Assembly: GCA_014584345.1 (NCBI GenBank)
Contig: JACTNB010000016.1
Coordinates: forward strand, 95,497 to 159,496
DNA: 64,000 nucleotides
From: Planctomycetota bacterium
GTDB lineage: Bacteria > Planctomycetota > Planctomycetia > Planctomycetales > Planctomycetaceae
Direction: 5' to 3'
Part shown: one piece after another, positions 1 through 8,906 of the stretch
Numbering within the stretch: the first letter of the stretch is position 1
Layout: each line of letters opens with the position of its first letter
The notes under the pieces: model-generated
Databases searched by the model: none
What the model was told of the DNA's origin: nothing
Seen by the model: only the letters and a program-made list of their open reading frames with translations
Made by a program: the position numbers and the translations under genes

Positions 1-2
1 CG

Positions 3-2456
3 AAGGAAGGGGTCCGGATCAAGGAAACCACGCAAACACTCGCAACCATCACGCTGCAAAACTTCTTCAAGCTGTACCGGAAACTGGCGGGCATGACGGG
101 AACCGCCATGACCGAAGCAAATGAGTTCTACAAGATTTATAAACTCGACGTGATTGCGGTCCCCTCCAATCGGCCCTCGCGGCGGGTCAATTATACCGAC
201 GTCATTTTTCAGACGCAGGCGGAAAAATGGAACGCGGTGGTCGAGGAAATTCGAGAAGTCAAGAAATCGGGTCGCCCGATTCTGGTGGGAACCGCGTCGA
301 TCGAAAATTCGGAACTGCTCAGCAAAAAACTGACCCGCTTTGGAGTGCCGCATGAAGTGTTGAACGCGAAATATCACGAACGTGAAGCGGAAATCATTTC
401 ACAGGCCGGTCGGCTGGGTGCCGTTACCATTTCCACCAACATGGCGGGACGTGGAACGGATATCATTCTCGGGGGGAATCCCGAGCACATGGCGTGGGAA
501 GAACTCAAGGAGACCTACGAATCGCGGCTCGATGTTCCCAAGGCGGTCTGGGACGAAACCTCCCGGGTGATTGCGGAGCGCGAGGGGATGAAGGAAGAGG
601 CGAACAAGGTGCGCGAGATCGGGGGGCTGTACGTCATTGGCACGGAACGCCACGATGCCCGCCGCATCGATCTGCAGTTGCGGGGTCGCTCGGGCCGCCA
701 GGGCGATCCCGGTTGCAGCCGGTTCTTCATTTCCCTGGAAGATGACCTGATGCGGATCTTTGCCGGCGACTTTGTCCGCAATCTGCTCGGGTCGCTGGGG
801 ATGAAAAATGGCGAAGCAATTGAAAGCCCAATGGTCACCAAGCAGATCGAAAAAGCCCAGAAACGCCGCGAGGAATTTTACTTCGAACAACGCAAGAACC
901 TGCTCGAATACGACGAGGTGATGGACGAACAACGCAAACGCGTTTATGGATATCGCCAGCGAATTCTCGACGGAGCGAACTGCCGCCAGTTGATCGTCCA
1001 CATGATCGAACGGCAGGTCGAACGGGCCACGGATCTGTTCCTCGATCCCGACTATCGCTGGGACACCATTGCCGCCTGGACCAGCGTGAACTACGGAATT
1101 ACCGTGGAACCGGCGGATGTGCGCGGCATGAATCTGGAGCAACTCACCCGATTCCTGCACGATCAGGCATTGCGACAGGCTGAGGATGAAATCACGGAGC
1201 AGATCGAGGAATTCCTCCCCGAAGGGGCGGAGGATCAACGCGAGTTGAACTGGATTGGACTGTCCCGCTGGGCCAATACCCGCTTCGGGCTCAACACCAG
1301 CGACAAGGAACTGAAAACGGAAGGCCGCGACCGGGCGTTTACCACCATTCACGAGCGGGCCGTCAAGGCGCTCGAAAAAATCGACTTCTCGCCGGTGGGA
1401 CACTTGCTCGCGGAAGATTTGGGGGCCCGCACCGTCTGTGGCTGGCTGGAACAGCAATACGGCGTGGAAATTGCTCCCGAGCAACTCAAGTCGCTGGAAC
1501 CTCCCCAGGTGCGTGAGTTGATCTCGTCAAGCGTGCTTGCCGAATACCGTGAACGCGAAATCCGTTTTCCCGTGTCCGTCGGCATGACCCGTTTTATGTC
1601 GCGAACCCGGAGTGGCGAACAATACGATCGCTCGGGACTGGCCCAGTGGGCGCAATCGCGGTTCCAGACTCGTTTCGACCTCGAGGCCATCGAGAACTCT
1701 TCCCGCAACGATCTGGAAAGTCTGCTTCAGGAACGGAGTGCCGCCTACTTCCGGGGGGATGATGTCATCGAGGAGATCGATCGACAGGTCGAGTCGGCCT
1801 TCAATGGAAAGGGCGATGCCTCGACTGCTCGGTCCAAACCCGATCCCCAGCGGCTGCAACAAGCCCTCGACTGGGCCAACCTGCAATTTCAGGCCAGTCT
1901 CAAGCCGGAGGAATTTGCCAGTGCGAATCCCGACCAGCTTCGCAATCGCCTGCTGGAGGAATACGACACCCGCTATCGGCCGGAATTTTCCCAAGCCGAA
2001 CGGGCCATTCTGCTGGAAGTGCTCGATCATGCCTGGAAAGAACATCTGTATTACATGGACCATCTCCGTTCCGGCATTGGGCTGGTCAGCTACGCCCAGA
2101 AGGATCCCAAGGTGGAATACAAGCGGGAAGGTATGAAAGCCTTCGAACAGATGTGGGATCGTATCGGCGATCAGGTCACTTCGGCAATTTACCGGGTGGA
2201 ACGGGAAAGCCTGGATTTCGTCGGTTCCTTGTGGGACATCTCCGCCGCCACGCATGCCGCGCCGGAGGATGAATTCATCGCCGAACAACCCGCGCCCGCT
2301 CCGCCCGGCGTGGAATTGGGAGTTCCGCCTGAACCGGGCGCGCCACAGCGCACCGTCGATCCGATTCGTAATCGGATCGAAAAAGTGGGACGCAACGATC
2401 CTTGCCCCTGTGGTAGTGGCAAGAAATACAAGAAATGTTGTGGGATAAACGACTAA
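3..2456 (+). CDS. secA: Preprotein translocase ATPase SecA, 3' part (5' end outside window)
   Basis: SecA is the ATP-driven motor that pushes unfolded preproteins through SecYEG. The frame is open from the window edge, so the N-terminal nucleotide-binding and preprotein-binding regions lie upstream. Visible are the LAGMTGTAMTEA segment near 86-125, helicase motif V (MAGRGTDI, near 440) and motif VI (LQLRGRSGRQGD, near 674-709), and a C-terminal SEC-C zinc/SecB-binding tail (NDPCPCGSGKKYKKCCG, 2393-2446). From the TGTA motif onward the protein is about 787 residues, compared with roughly 520 in E. coli SecA. The excess lies at about 1050-1990, where five related units carry a W..(Q/R)(F/Y)G-like core, resembling repeated copies of the helical wing domain. 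The identification is certain; the repeat reading is inference. Confidence 0.97.
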   Translation, partial: KEGVRIKETTQTLATITLQNFFKLYRKLAGMTGTAMTEANEFYKIYKLDVIAVPSNRPSRRVNYTDVIFQTQAEKWNAVVEEIREVKKSGRPILVGTASIENSELLSKKLTRFGVPHEVLNAKYHEREAEIISQAGRLGAVTISTNMAGRGTDIILGGNPEHMAWEELKETYESRLDVPKAVWDETSRVIAEREGMKEEANKVREIGGLYVIGTERHDARRIDLQLRGRSGRQGDPGCSRFFISLEDDLMRIFAGDFVRNLLGSLGMKNGEAIESPMVTKQIEKAQKRREEFYFEQRKNLLEYDEVMDEQRKRVYGYRQRILDGANCRQLIVHMIERQVERATDLFLDPDYRWDTIAAWTSVNYGITVEPADVRGMNLEQLTRFLHDQALRQAEDEITEQIEEFLPEGAEDQRELNWIGLSRWANTRFGLNTSDKELKTEGRDRAFTTIHERAVKALEKIDFSPVGHLLAEDLGARTVCGWLEQQYGVEIAPEQLKSLEPPQVRELISSSVLAEYREREIRFPVSVGMTRFMSRTRSGEQYDRSGLAQWAQSRFQTRFDLEAIENSSRNDLESLLQERSAAYFRGDDVIEEIDRQVESAFNGKGDASTARSKPDPQRLQQALDWANLQFQASLKPEEFASANPDQLRNRLLEEYDTRYRPEFSQAERAILLEVLDHAWKEHLYYMDHLRSGIGLVSYAQKDPKVEYKREGMKAFEQMWDRIGDQVTSAIYRVERESLDFVGSLWDISAATHAAPEDEFIAEQPAPAPPGVELGVPPEPGAPQRTVDPIRNRIEKVGRNDPCPCGSGKKYKKCCGIND

Positions 2457-2522
2457 CTCTTCCCAGGTGGCCGCAACCCGGCAATGTGTCTCAATTTCGT
2501 CACTTTTCCGAAAAGAATCGCC

Positions 2523-3452
2523 ATGCAACGTCGAGACTGGTTGAAACAAACGGGACTGATCGGTCTCTCCGCCCTGTCCGCCGCGAGCCTGGGAGGCTCC
2601 GTCGATGCGGCTCCGGTTCCCGCGGATTCGTCGGTGCGTCCCTCGAAAATGAAATTGTCACTGGCGGCCTATTCCTTCAATCGGGAACTCCCACGCAACT
2701 GGCCCACGCCCCGCCCGCATGAAGCCCGCATGACGCTGCTCGACTTTATCGATTTCTGTGCCGAGTTGAACCTGGATGCCTGCGAGCTGACCAGTTATTA
2801 CTTTCCGACCGAGATTACTCCCGAGTATCTGGCGACAATAAAAAGTCGAACTTTTCTGCAGGGGCTGGATATCTCCGGGACCGCGATCAGCAATGATTTC
2901 TGTCTCGCTCCCGGATCCGCGCGCGACGAGCAACTCAAACAGACTCGGCAATGGATCGATTATTCCGCGGCGATGGGAGCACCCGTCATCCGCATCTTCG
3001 CGGGAAAACAGCAATCCGGGCAATCCTTCGAGCAGGCCGTCGAACTGTGTGCCGCCGGCATCAACGAATCCGTCCAGTATGCTGCCACCAAAGGGGTCTG
3101 CCTGGCTCTCGAAAATCATGGAGGCATCACCGCCACGCCCGAACAGATGCTCAAAATCATCGAGCAGGTGGCCCCCTCCCCCTATTTCGGCGTGAACTTC
3201 GATTCCGGGAACTTTCGCACCACCGACCCGTACGGCGATCTCGAAAAAATCGCACCACTGGCAATCAACGCCCAAGTCAAGGTCGAGATGTTCGCCGATG
3301 GGCAACTTACGCCGACCGATCTGTCCCGTGTGATCAAGATCTTGAAGCAGGCAGGTTATCGCGGCTATGTCGTGCTGGAATACGAAGCCCAGGATGATCC
3401 GCGCACCGCGATCCCCGGTTACATCGATCAACTTCGTGAACTGATTGCCTGA
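2523..3452 (+). CDS. Exported sugar phosphate isomerase/epimerase-like TIM-barrel protein
   Basis: About 309 residues. The ATG at 2523 is chosen because it begins a twin-arginine-like signal (MQRRDWLKQTG, then a hydrophobic stretch ending near AAP); the upstream ATG at 2484 would bury this signal. The mature part resembles AP-endonuclease-2/xylose-isomerase-like barrels: LENHGG near residue 195, FGVNFDSGNF near 221 and VVLEYE near 283 supply metal-binding Glu, Asp and His residues typical of the family. Such exported proteins are abundant in planctomycetes, where they are linked to sugar or inositol catabolism, but the substrate cannot be read here. It follows secA by 66 bp and precedes folP by 12 bp, which may reflect co-transcription rather than shared function. 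Confidence 0.85.
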   Translation: MQRRDWLKQTGLIGLSALSAASLGGSVDAAPVPADSSVRPSKMKLSLAAYSFNRELPRNWPTPRPHEARMTLLDFIDFCAELNLDACELTSYYFPTEITPEYLATIKSRTFLQGLDISGTAISNDFCLAPGSARDEQLKQTRQWIDYSAAMGAPVIRIFAGKQQSGQSFEQAVELCAAGINESVQYAATKGVCLALENHGGITATPEQMLKIIEQVAPSPYFGVNFDSGNFRTTDPYGDLEKIAPLAINAQVKVEMFADGQLTPTDLSRVIKILKQAGYRGYVVLEYEAQDDPRTAIPGYIDQLRELIA

Positions 3453-3464
3453 AACCGAGTTCTT

Positions 3465-4352
3465 ATGTCCACACCCGCCGTGCCTCTCCTCCCGTGGACT
3501 TTTGGCCGTCGCGCCTATCGGCTGGGGGAGGCTCCGCTGATCATGGGGATCGTGAATATCACTCCCGACAGCTTTTCCGACGGCGGGCAGTTTCTGGATG
3601 TCGAGCGTGCCGTCGCGCATGCCCTGCAATTGGCGGAACAGGGAGCCGATATCCTCGATCTGGGAGGGGAATCGACCCGCCCCAATGCAACTCCCGTCTC
3701 GCTCGAGGAAGAACTGGCCCGCGTGTTGCCCGTGGTGGAACAACTCGCCTCGCGCACGGAAGTTCCCCTGTCCATCGATACTACCAAGGCGGAAGTGGCT
3801 CGGCGCTGTCTGGACGCGGGGGCTGAGATCATCAATGATATTTCCGGCCTGACCTTCGACCCCGAGATGCCCGCCGTTTGCAGCGACTATCAGGCAGGTA
3901 TCGTCTGCATGCATATCCAGGGAACCCCCCAGACTATGCAGCTCAATCCCACCTACCAGGATTGCGTGCGGGACATTCACGACTGGCTACAGGCCCGGCT
4001 GGAATTTCTCGAATCGCGCGGGATCCCTTCCGAACGAACCGTGATCGATCCAGGCATCGGATTTGGCAAAACAGCCGAGCACAATGTGACGCTGCTGGCA
4101 TCAATTCGGCAATTTCGCCAACTGGGACGGCCCGTTCTGGTGGGGCATTCCCGCAAGGGGTTTTTGAAAAAAGTGCTGGGCCGCGACCTGGATGAACGAC
4201 TCGCCGGTACCATCGGCGTGGCAATCGCCCTCGCCACGCAGCATACCGATATCATCCGCGTGCACGATGTCGCCGCCGTGCAAGATGCCCTCCGCGCCTG
4301 GCGGACCGTGATGCAGCAAGTCCCCGCCGAATTTCCACACGGCAGCCTTTGA
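3465..4352 (+). CDS. folP: Dihydropteroate synthase
   Basis: 295 residues, full length for the family. It condenses p-aminobenzoate with dihydropterin pyrophosphate in folate synthesis and is the sulfonamide target. All signature segments are present: MGIVNITPDSFSDGG (residues about 27-41), LDLGGESTRPN (about 65-75), SIDTTKAEVA, INDISGL, IDPGIGFGKT (about 194-203) and VGHSRKGFL (about 225-233). The start ATG lies 12 bp after the preceding stop, with no strong ribosome-binding site visible. No other folate gene is adjacent. Confidence 0.97.
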   Translation: MSTPAVPLLPWTFGRRAYRLGEAPLIMGIVNITPDSFSDGGQFLDVERAVAHALQLAEQGADILDLGGESTRPNATPVSLEEELARVLPVVEQLASRTEVPLSIDTTKAEVARRCLDAGAEIINDISGLTFDPEMPAVCSDYQAGIVCMHIQGTPQTMQLNPTYQDCVRDIHDWLQARLEFLESRGIPSERTVIDPGIGFGKTAEHNVTLLASIRQFRQLGRPVLVGHSRKGFLKKVLGRDLDERLAGTIGVAIALATQHTDIIRVHDVAAVQDALRAWRTVMQQVPAEFPHGSL

Positions 4353-4654
4353 TGCCGCGCGTGGCAACGGATCGGTAAGAGCGAACCGCGTATCATTCCG
4401 AAATAAATGGCCGCTGACTTTGCCACATCAGCCACAATACAGCCTCCGGTGAATGCACCCTGCGTCTGTCAAAGCGGACCGTATGGCAACCGATATTCCG
4501 CGACTGGGATTCTGCTTGTCAGCAATGTGGGTGTATTATTGGCTAAATTAGGACGAACGGTGCAATCAGACACTTCGCCGTGACTGCCAAGTCGTATCAT
4601 TTGGATGAGAATGTAACCCGGACGGCGCATCAACTTTTCCGTAGTCTGCTCGCC
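4353..4654. other. Intergenic stretch, nothing recognised
   Basis: About 300 bases between folP and the next secreted-protein gene. No convincing reading frame, hairpin with U-tract or repeat was seen. It presumably carries the promoter for the downstream gene; an AT-richer patch near 4530-4550 is the only composition change noted. Confidence 0.4.
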
Positions 4655-5497
4655 ATGAAGCGTATTCATGTCCTTGTGATTCTATGCGGCATGCTGAATC
4701 CGCCTCCGCTGTTTGCACAAACAGGTCTCTCTGGCGATCCGTCGGCAATTAAATTCGGTACGCTCACAGGGCGGTTTCTTTACGACGGTATCCCACCGAA
4801 ATCCGTGTCGGCTTCCCGATTCGACACCATTGACCTTAATACTCCCTTGTCTCGCGACCCAACGGGCAGGGTTTCCGGCGTGGAACTCGCATACCGTGAG
4901 TATTTGCAGAGGGGCATGCGTCCCAGAACCCTCGACGATTCCTTGCTGGTTGGCAAGGATCAAGGTGTTGCCAACGTGCTGTTATTCGTCACGAGCGTAG
5001 ATATTCCAATTCCCGCCATGAAACCATCGGGAGAAAAGCCCACGGTTCTGCACATCAGGGATGGTCAGTTCATGCCTCGTGTCATGGCAGTTACTGTCAA
5101 CCATATGCTTGAAATCAAGAATGCCGATGCCGTGAGCTTTGGCTTTCATCTGCAGATGGTTCGCAATGCATCCGTGAATGTGCAGGTGGCAGCGAATTCA
5201 ACGAAACAGTTCGTATTTTCGAATCCTGAAAAACTGCCGCTCCCTTTTCGATCCGATCAGCAGATCTGGGCGACGGGCTTCCTCTTCGTTCACGATAATC
5301 CCTACTTCGCGGTCTCATCGCCGCAGGGGACGTTTACCATTTCGAACCTGCCGCCAGGCGAATGGGAATTTCGGGCCTGGCACGAAAAGGCAGGATATCT
5401 GAAGGCTTGGCCAATGGGACGATTCAATTTCGAGATCACAGCCGGCACCAACGACCTGGGAGACGTGCAACTGTCCGCCGACCTGTTCCACGAATAG
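4655..5497 (+). CDS. Secreted carboxypeptidase-regulatory/cupredoxin-like protein
   Basis: About 280 residues from the ATG at 4655, which directly begins a signal peptide (MKRIHVLVILCGML, ending near LFAQ). An in-frame start at 4580 would place 25 polar residues before it. The mature part starts with a beta-strand segment (GTLTGRFLYDGIPP), followed by a middle region (LHIRDGQFMPRVMAVTVNHM) resembling the cupredoxin-like region of methylamine-utilisation-type proteins. Near the C-terminus comes a short carboxypeptidase-regulatory-like motif (FTISNLPPGEWEFRAWHEKA). No complete type-1 copper site is obvious. It lies upstream of a BlaI/M56 pair, but a 150-bp gap with its own promoter signals suggests separate transcription. 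The family is familiar in planctomycetes; function is unknown. Confidence 0.65.
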   Translation: MKRIHVLVILCGMLNPPPLFAQTGLSGDPSAIKFGTLTGRFLYDGIPPKSVSASRFDTIDLNTPLSRDPTGRVSGVELAYREYLQRGMRPRTLDDSLLVGKDQGVANVLLFVTSVDIPIPAMKPSGEKPTVLHIRDGQFMPRVMAVTVNHMLEIKNADAVSFGFHLQMVRNASVNVQVAANSTKQFVFSNPEKLPLPFRSDQQIWATGFLFVHDNPYFAVSSPQGTFTISNLPPGEWEFRAWHEKAGYLKAWPMGRFNFEITAGTNDLGDVQLSADLFHE

Positions 5498-5569
5498 CTC
5501 TCTTCGTCTTCGATAAAGCGGTCTCCCCCGGCGTACAGTCGCGGCCGAAACAGCGATTTTCGATTGGTG

Positions 5570-5575
5570 TATAAT
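5570..5575 (+). promoter_or_regulatory. Candidate -10 box for the blaI-like gene
   Basis: A perfect TATAAT lies 70 bases upstream of the proposed TTG start. No good -35 hexamer is present 16-18 bases further upstream, so the call rests on the -10 box and on the palindrome placed just downstream of it. Confidence 0.4.
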
Positions 5576-5597
5576 TCCTCTTGATTGCCTCCAGACT

Positions 5598-5617
5598 TAC
5601 GCTAAAATTTTGGCGTA
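5598..5617 (+). promoter_or_regulatory. 20-bp palindrome, candidate BlaI-type operator
   Basis: The sequence TACGCTAAAATTTTGGCGTA is a dyad with 9 of 10 pairs matching (one T/G mismatch). It sits 22 bases after a TATAAT box and 27 bases before the repressor start. BlaI/MecI repressors bind dyads in their own promoters that often carry TAC...GTA ends, so this is the natural candidate for autoregulation. The placement is seen; the binding is inference. Confidence 0.5.
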
Positions 5618-5644
5618 TCGTGTGTATTGCACAAGGAAGACCAG

Positions 5645-6028
5645 TTGTCCAAGCAAGTCGAACTAAGCCGGCGCGAACGGCAAATCATGGATGCCCTTTA
5701 TCAACGGGGTGAAGCGACGGTTGTGCAAATTCAGCAGGATCTTCCCAAGCCGCCAACCACTACAGCGATACGAACAATGCTTCGGATTCTCATGGAAAAG
5801 GATCTGGTTAAACGCCGTAAACAAAGCCGGGAGTATATTTATCGTCCCGCCTTGTCCCGCCGCCCGATGGGAATTCGTGCGTTGAAACATGTCGTACAGA
5901 CATTCTTCAATGGATCCTTCAAACAAGCCTTGGCCGCCCAGCTTGCCAGCGGGGATGAACAATTGACGGACGAGGAATTGACGGAAATAGTCCAACTGAT
6001 CCGCACCTCGCGGGAAAAGGGAAACTAA
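5645..6028 (+). CDS. BlaI/MecI/CopY-family transcriptional repressor
   Basis: About 127 residues. The start is taken as TTG 5645 because AAGGAAG lies five bases upstream (5633-5639); an earlier TTG at 5627 lacks such a site. The N-terminal winged helix is clear (LSRRERQIMDALYQRGEATV, then TTTAIRTMLRILMEKDLVKR), followed by a short dimerisation tail. Family members repress their own operon until a membrane M56 peptidase cuts them. The M56 gene follows 2 bp after the stop, the classic two-gene layout. No beta-lactamase gene is nearby, so its targets are probably other stress genes. Confidence 0.9.
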   Translation: MSKQVELSRRERQIMDALYQRGEATVVQIQQDLPKPPTTTAIRTMLRILMEKDLVKRRKQSREYIYRPALSRRPMGIRALKHVVQTFFNGSFKQALAAQLASGDEQLTDEELTEIVQLIRTSREKGN

Positions 6029-6030
6029 AA

Positions 6031-7983
6031 ATGGTGCATCTCCCGAGCCTGGAATTACTGCCCTGGCTGACAAGCCTGATTCTGGAAGCGACGATCAAGA
6101 CGAGCATCACTCTGGTGGGCGTGCTGCTCGCGATGAGGTGGATGAAACACACCAGGCCCGCGGTGCGCCATTGTGTACTGGTGGTCGCTATCGTCGCTAT
6201 TACATTCATCCCCCTGGCGTCCTACTTTCTTCCCCCGTGGAATTCAGCACCACTGGCCGAACAGTTCACATTTCTCGTCGACAATTCACCGAACAGTCCC
6301 CAAAAGCCCGCGTTATTCTCCACGGCGCATGCCTTCCCACGCATTGCCGCGAATTCAAGCCCCCCACCCGCGGCAGGCGGGGAACCAATGTATTTCCAGG
6401 TCGCCCCCGGTTCTGCGGCTCGGGCAGAATCCCTGAACACTCTCTCGCACATCCCGGATTTCTCGTCGGAAATATTGCGAACGGGATTCGCTGCTCTCTG
6501 GCTGGCAGGAGTGCTCACATTATTGATGATTCTGGTCGTGATGCGGATTCGGATTGTGTTGTTATCCCGTCAAGGCAATGTCGTTCACAGTGGTTTTCTA
6601 TTCGATACCTTGCAGGCATGTTGTCTGCAACTGGGATATCGAAGGCAGGTCCGTCTGCTGATCGATGACCTGCAGCAGGCCCCGATGACGTTCGGGGTGG
6701 TACGTCCTGTCATAGTACTCCCCGGCAACGCCGTGGAATGGTCTACCACGCATCTGCGCAGCGCGTTGCTTCACGAACTGGGTCATATTTGCCGCGGAGA
6801 TTGTCTGACTCAAATGCTAGTGCATCTTGCCTGCATCCTGAACTGGTTCAATCCGCTCGTCTGGATCCTGGCCCGCAGGATTCATATTGAACGGGAACAA
6901 GCCTGTGACGACTTTGTCTTGCGAAACGGAATTCGGGCCTCCGATTACGCCGAACAACTTATCGGCCTCGTCTCGCAGAACCAGCATTGTTTCGGGCCTG
7001 TTTCCGCATTGATTTCCATGGCGGATCACTCTGGGTTTGCACAACGGTTGAAGGCAATCCTCAACGCCCCCCAGGCACGACCTCCACTGGGACGCCAGAC
7101 AATTCAATCCATCGTGTTGACATTTGCAGCGATCACCCTGTTACTGAGTACGGCCAACTTCTCGTTTTCACAATCCGCGCAAGAACAGGCACCTCCGGCC
7201 CCCCCTCAGGAAACTCTGAATTGCAGCACGCCCCTGAAGCCGGATGATTCAAACTTAGCAGCGCCGGCGCAGGAGCGCGAGTCACGGCAGGCTTCCCAGC
7301 CATCCCTGAATTCCATTTCTCCCCCGCTGCGTCTGGAGAGTCGCTGTTTGAATATCGTCTTCGCGCATGATCCTGGTCGGGGGCAATACGATGGCGTCGT
7401 GGGAAGTCGAACCGATATCTGGAATTTTGTCGATCTCGGAACGACAGCCGTCGACTTCACCAGATACAGTGATGCCACCCCCAGTTCGGCACGCCTGCGG
7501 ATCACTCGGCACGATGGAGAATGGGGGATTTCCAACCAGACCGGTATTTTTCACGGATACATTTACCACAACTGCCAATGCGTGGACCTGGAAACTCAAG
7601 TGCTTGATCTAGCGGCTGGAAAGTACACTGCTTACGTGTTTGCGCATGGGGATGCCCCCAACCAGAATGCCGAAATAGAGTTAAAGGTCGGAAATCAGTC
7701 AATCGGCCGCAAGGCAACGGCAAACGATGGCACCTGGGATTTTCGGACACAACCCTATCGCGAGGGGTTGCAGTACGTCCGCTTTGAATTTGAGGTCCGG
7801 GAAGGCGAGAACATTACATTTATCAGCCATCGTGCCGGTAGCGACTATTCCATGTTCAATGCCATTCAAATCGTCCCTCGCCAGGGTTCTGCTTCGGGCA
7901 GCACTTCTGGAGTAAACGGTCTCCGTCGGGCAGCCCCACGTGGCGTTTTTTCCCAGGAGCCGACTGGCGCGGGGGGGGCTTGA
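6031..7983 (+). CDS. BlaR1-like M56-family membrane metallopeptidase with an exported C-terminal domain
   Basis: 650 residues. Membrane segments near the N-terminus (residues about 10-35 and 45-70) and near 155-175 lead into an M56 zinc-protease domain with HELGH at about 247-251 and the downstream EREQACDDF motif near 288. A last membrane segment lies at about 360-380. The exported remainder has a Pro/Gln-rich linker and then a roughly 200-residue beta-rich domain (about 430-630, including IWNFVDLGTT and VRFEFEVREGENITFISHR). It does not look like a penicillin-binding sensor; a galactose-binding-like or carbohydrate-binding fold is my best guess. It forms an operon with the BlaI-type repressor and probably cleaves it on an envelope signal. 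Confidence 0.85.
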   Translation: MVHLPSLELLPWLTSLILEATIKTSITLVGVLLAMRWMKHTRPAVRHCVLVVAIVAITFIPLASYFLPPWNSAPLAEQFTFLVDNSPNSPQKPALFSTAHAFPRIAANSSPPPAAGGEPMYFQVAPGSAARAESLNTLSHIPDFSSEILRTGFAALWLAGVLTLLMILVVMRIRIVLLSRQGNVVHSGFLFDTLQACCLQLGYRRQVRLLIDDLQQAPMTFGVVRPVIVLPGNAVEWSTTHLRSALLHELGHICRGDCLTQMLVHLACILNWFNPLVWILARRIHIEREQACDDFVLRNGIRASDYAEQLIGLVSQNQHCFGPVSALISMADHSGFAQRLKAILNAPQARPPLGRQTIQSIVLTFAAITLLLSTANFSFSQSAQEQAPPAPPQETLNCSTPLKPDDSNLAAPAQERESRQASQPSLNSISPPLRLESRCLNIVFAHDPGRGQYDGVVGSRTDIWNFVDLGTTAVDFTRYSDATPSSARLRITRHDGEWGISNQTGIFHGYIYHNCQCVDLETQVLDLAAGKYTAYVFAHGDAPNQNAEIELKVGNQSIGRKATANDGTWDFRTQPYREGLQYVRFEFEVREGENITFISHRAGSDYSMFNAIQIVPRQGSASGSTSGVNGLRRAAPRGVFSQEPTGAGGA

Positions 7984-8212
7984 GGGGCTTTCCTATCCGT
8001 TCCCCGGCAGGGCGTTAAAATCGCTGCAATCCGCATGGAGACCTGGACTTGCCTGTTCGGCCCGGATTTTGTGGCAATGATTTGATTCCCGCGTGCAATA
8101 GGGGCCGAAGCCTGTCATAATCGCGGGGGGAAGCTCACCCTGGGACGCGCTGCGGATGCGTCCGAACCTGGCCGTTTCTGCCTGATAATTACGCTTCGGA
8201 AAGTTCAACCTC

Positions 8213-8689
8213 ATGGGGAAATGGAACGCGTTTCTGGTTTCGCTGATTCCTGCCGGGCTGGCGGGGTATCTGTGCTATCTGCTGGTCACCATCGGCCTGC
8301 CTGCCGCCGAGGACATGGGCACGATGTTCTGGGGACCGTTGGGGGCGGGTTTTCTGGGGTGCGTGATGTGTCTGCTGGCACCGTTTGGCATTGCGATTTT
8401 TGTCCCGTCATCCCCCAAGCAGGCAGCCGTCGATCACAAATCCGCAGAGCCGGAAGAAGAGGAAGAGGATTTTGATTCCAGCGAGTCCGATTCCTTCGAG
8501 TCGGGGGGAGACGAGTACGAAGAGAGCGAGGAAGCGGACGACGATCTCGATTTTGGTTCCGACGATGATTTCGAGCACGATACGTCCTCGGAATTCGAAT
8601 CGATGGAAATCGACGCGGACGAATTCAGCGACGAATTCGATGCATTCAGCGACGACGATTTCGAAGACGACGACGAGAAACGTGGCTGA
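8213..8689 (+). CDS. Small membrane protein with an extremely acidic tail
   Basis: 158 residues. Two hydrophobic segments (about 8-28 and 38-63) are followed by a tail of about 85 residues made almost only of Asp, Glu and Ser with scattered Phe, a low-complexity polyanionic chain. Similar short acidic-tailed proteins occur in planctomycete genomes without known function. The tail could bind cations or a basic partner, but that is speculation. The 230 bp before it contain no other gene. Confidence 0.7.
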   Translation: MGKWNAFLVSLIPAGLAGYLCYLLVTIGLPAAEDMGTMFWGPLGAGFLGCVMCLLAPFGIAIFVPSSPKQAAVDHKSAEPEEEEEDFDSSESDSFESGGDEYEESEEADDDLDFGSDDDFEHDTSSEFESMEIDADEFSDEFDAFSDDDFEDDDEKRG

Positions 8690-8906
8690 GACTGTTTCCC
8701 AGGGAATCGAGGCATCGCTTGGACGACGGAGGTATGGGCGAGGAAGCTGCGATCGCGAGGCCTGCTTGCCTGCCTCACATCGACTGGACTGGATATCAAC
8801 CGGGAGTGAACTTCTCCCCACGACTTTACTTGTGCTTCCCGCGCGCACGTTTCACAATGCGCGTTACCAATTGAGCCGTCCACCAGGGAATTGAGGGGAG
8901 AGTTTC

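Noticed and set aside
5645..7983. Beta-lactam resistance operon
   Set aside because: The repressor/M56 pair is present, but there is no beta-lactamase or PBP2a gene and the sensor domain lacks penicillin-binding motifs.
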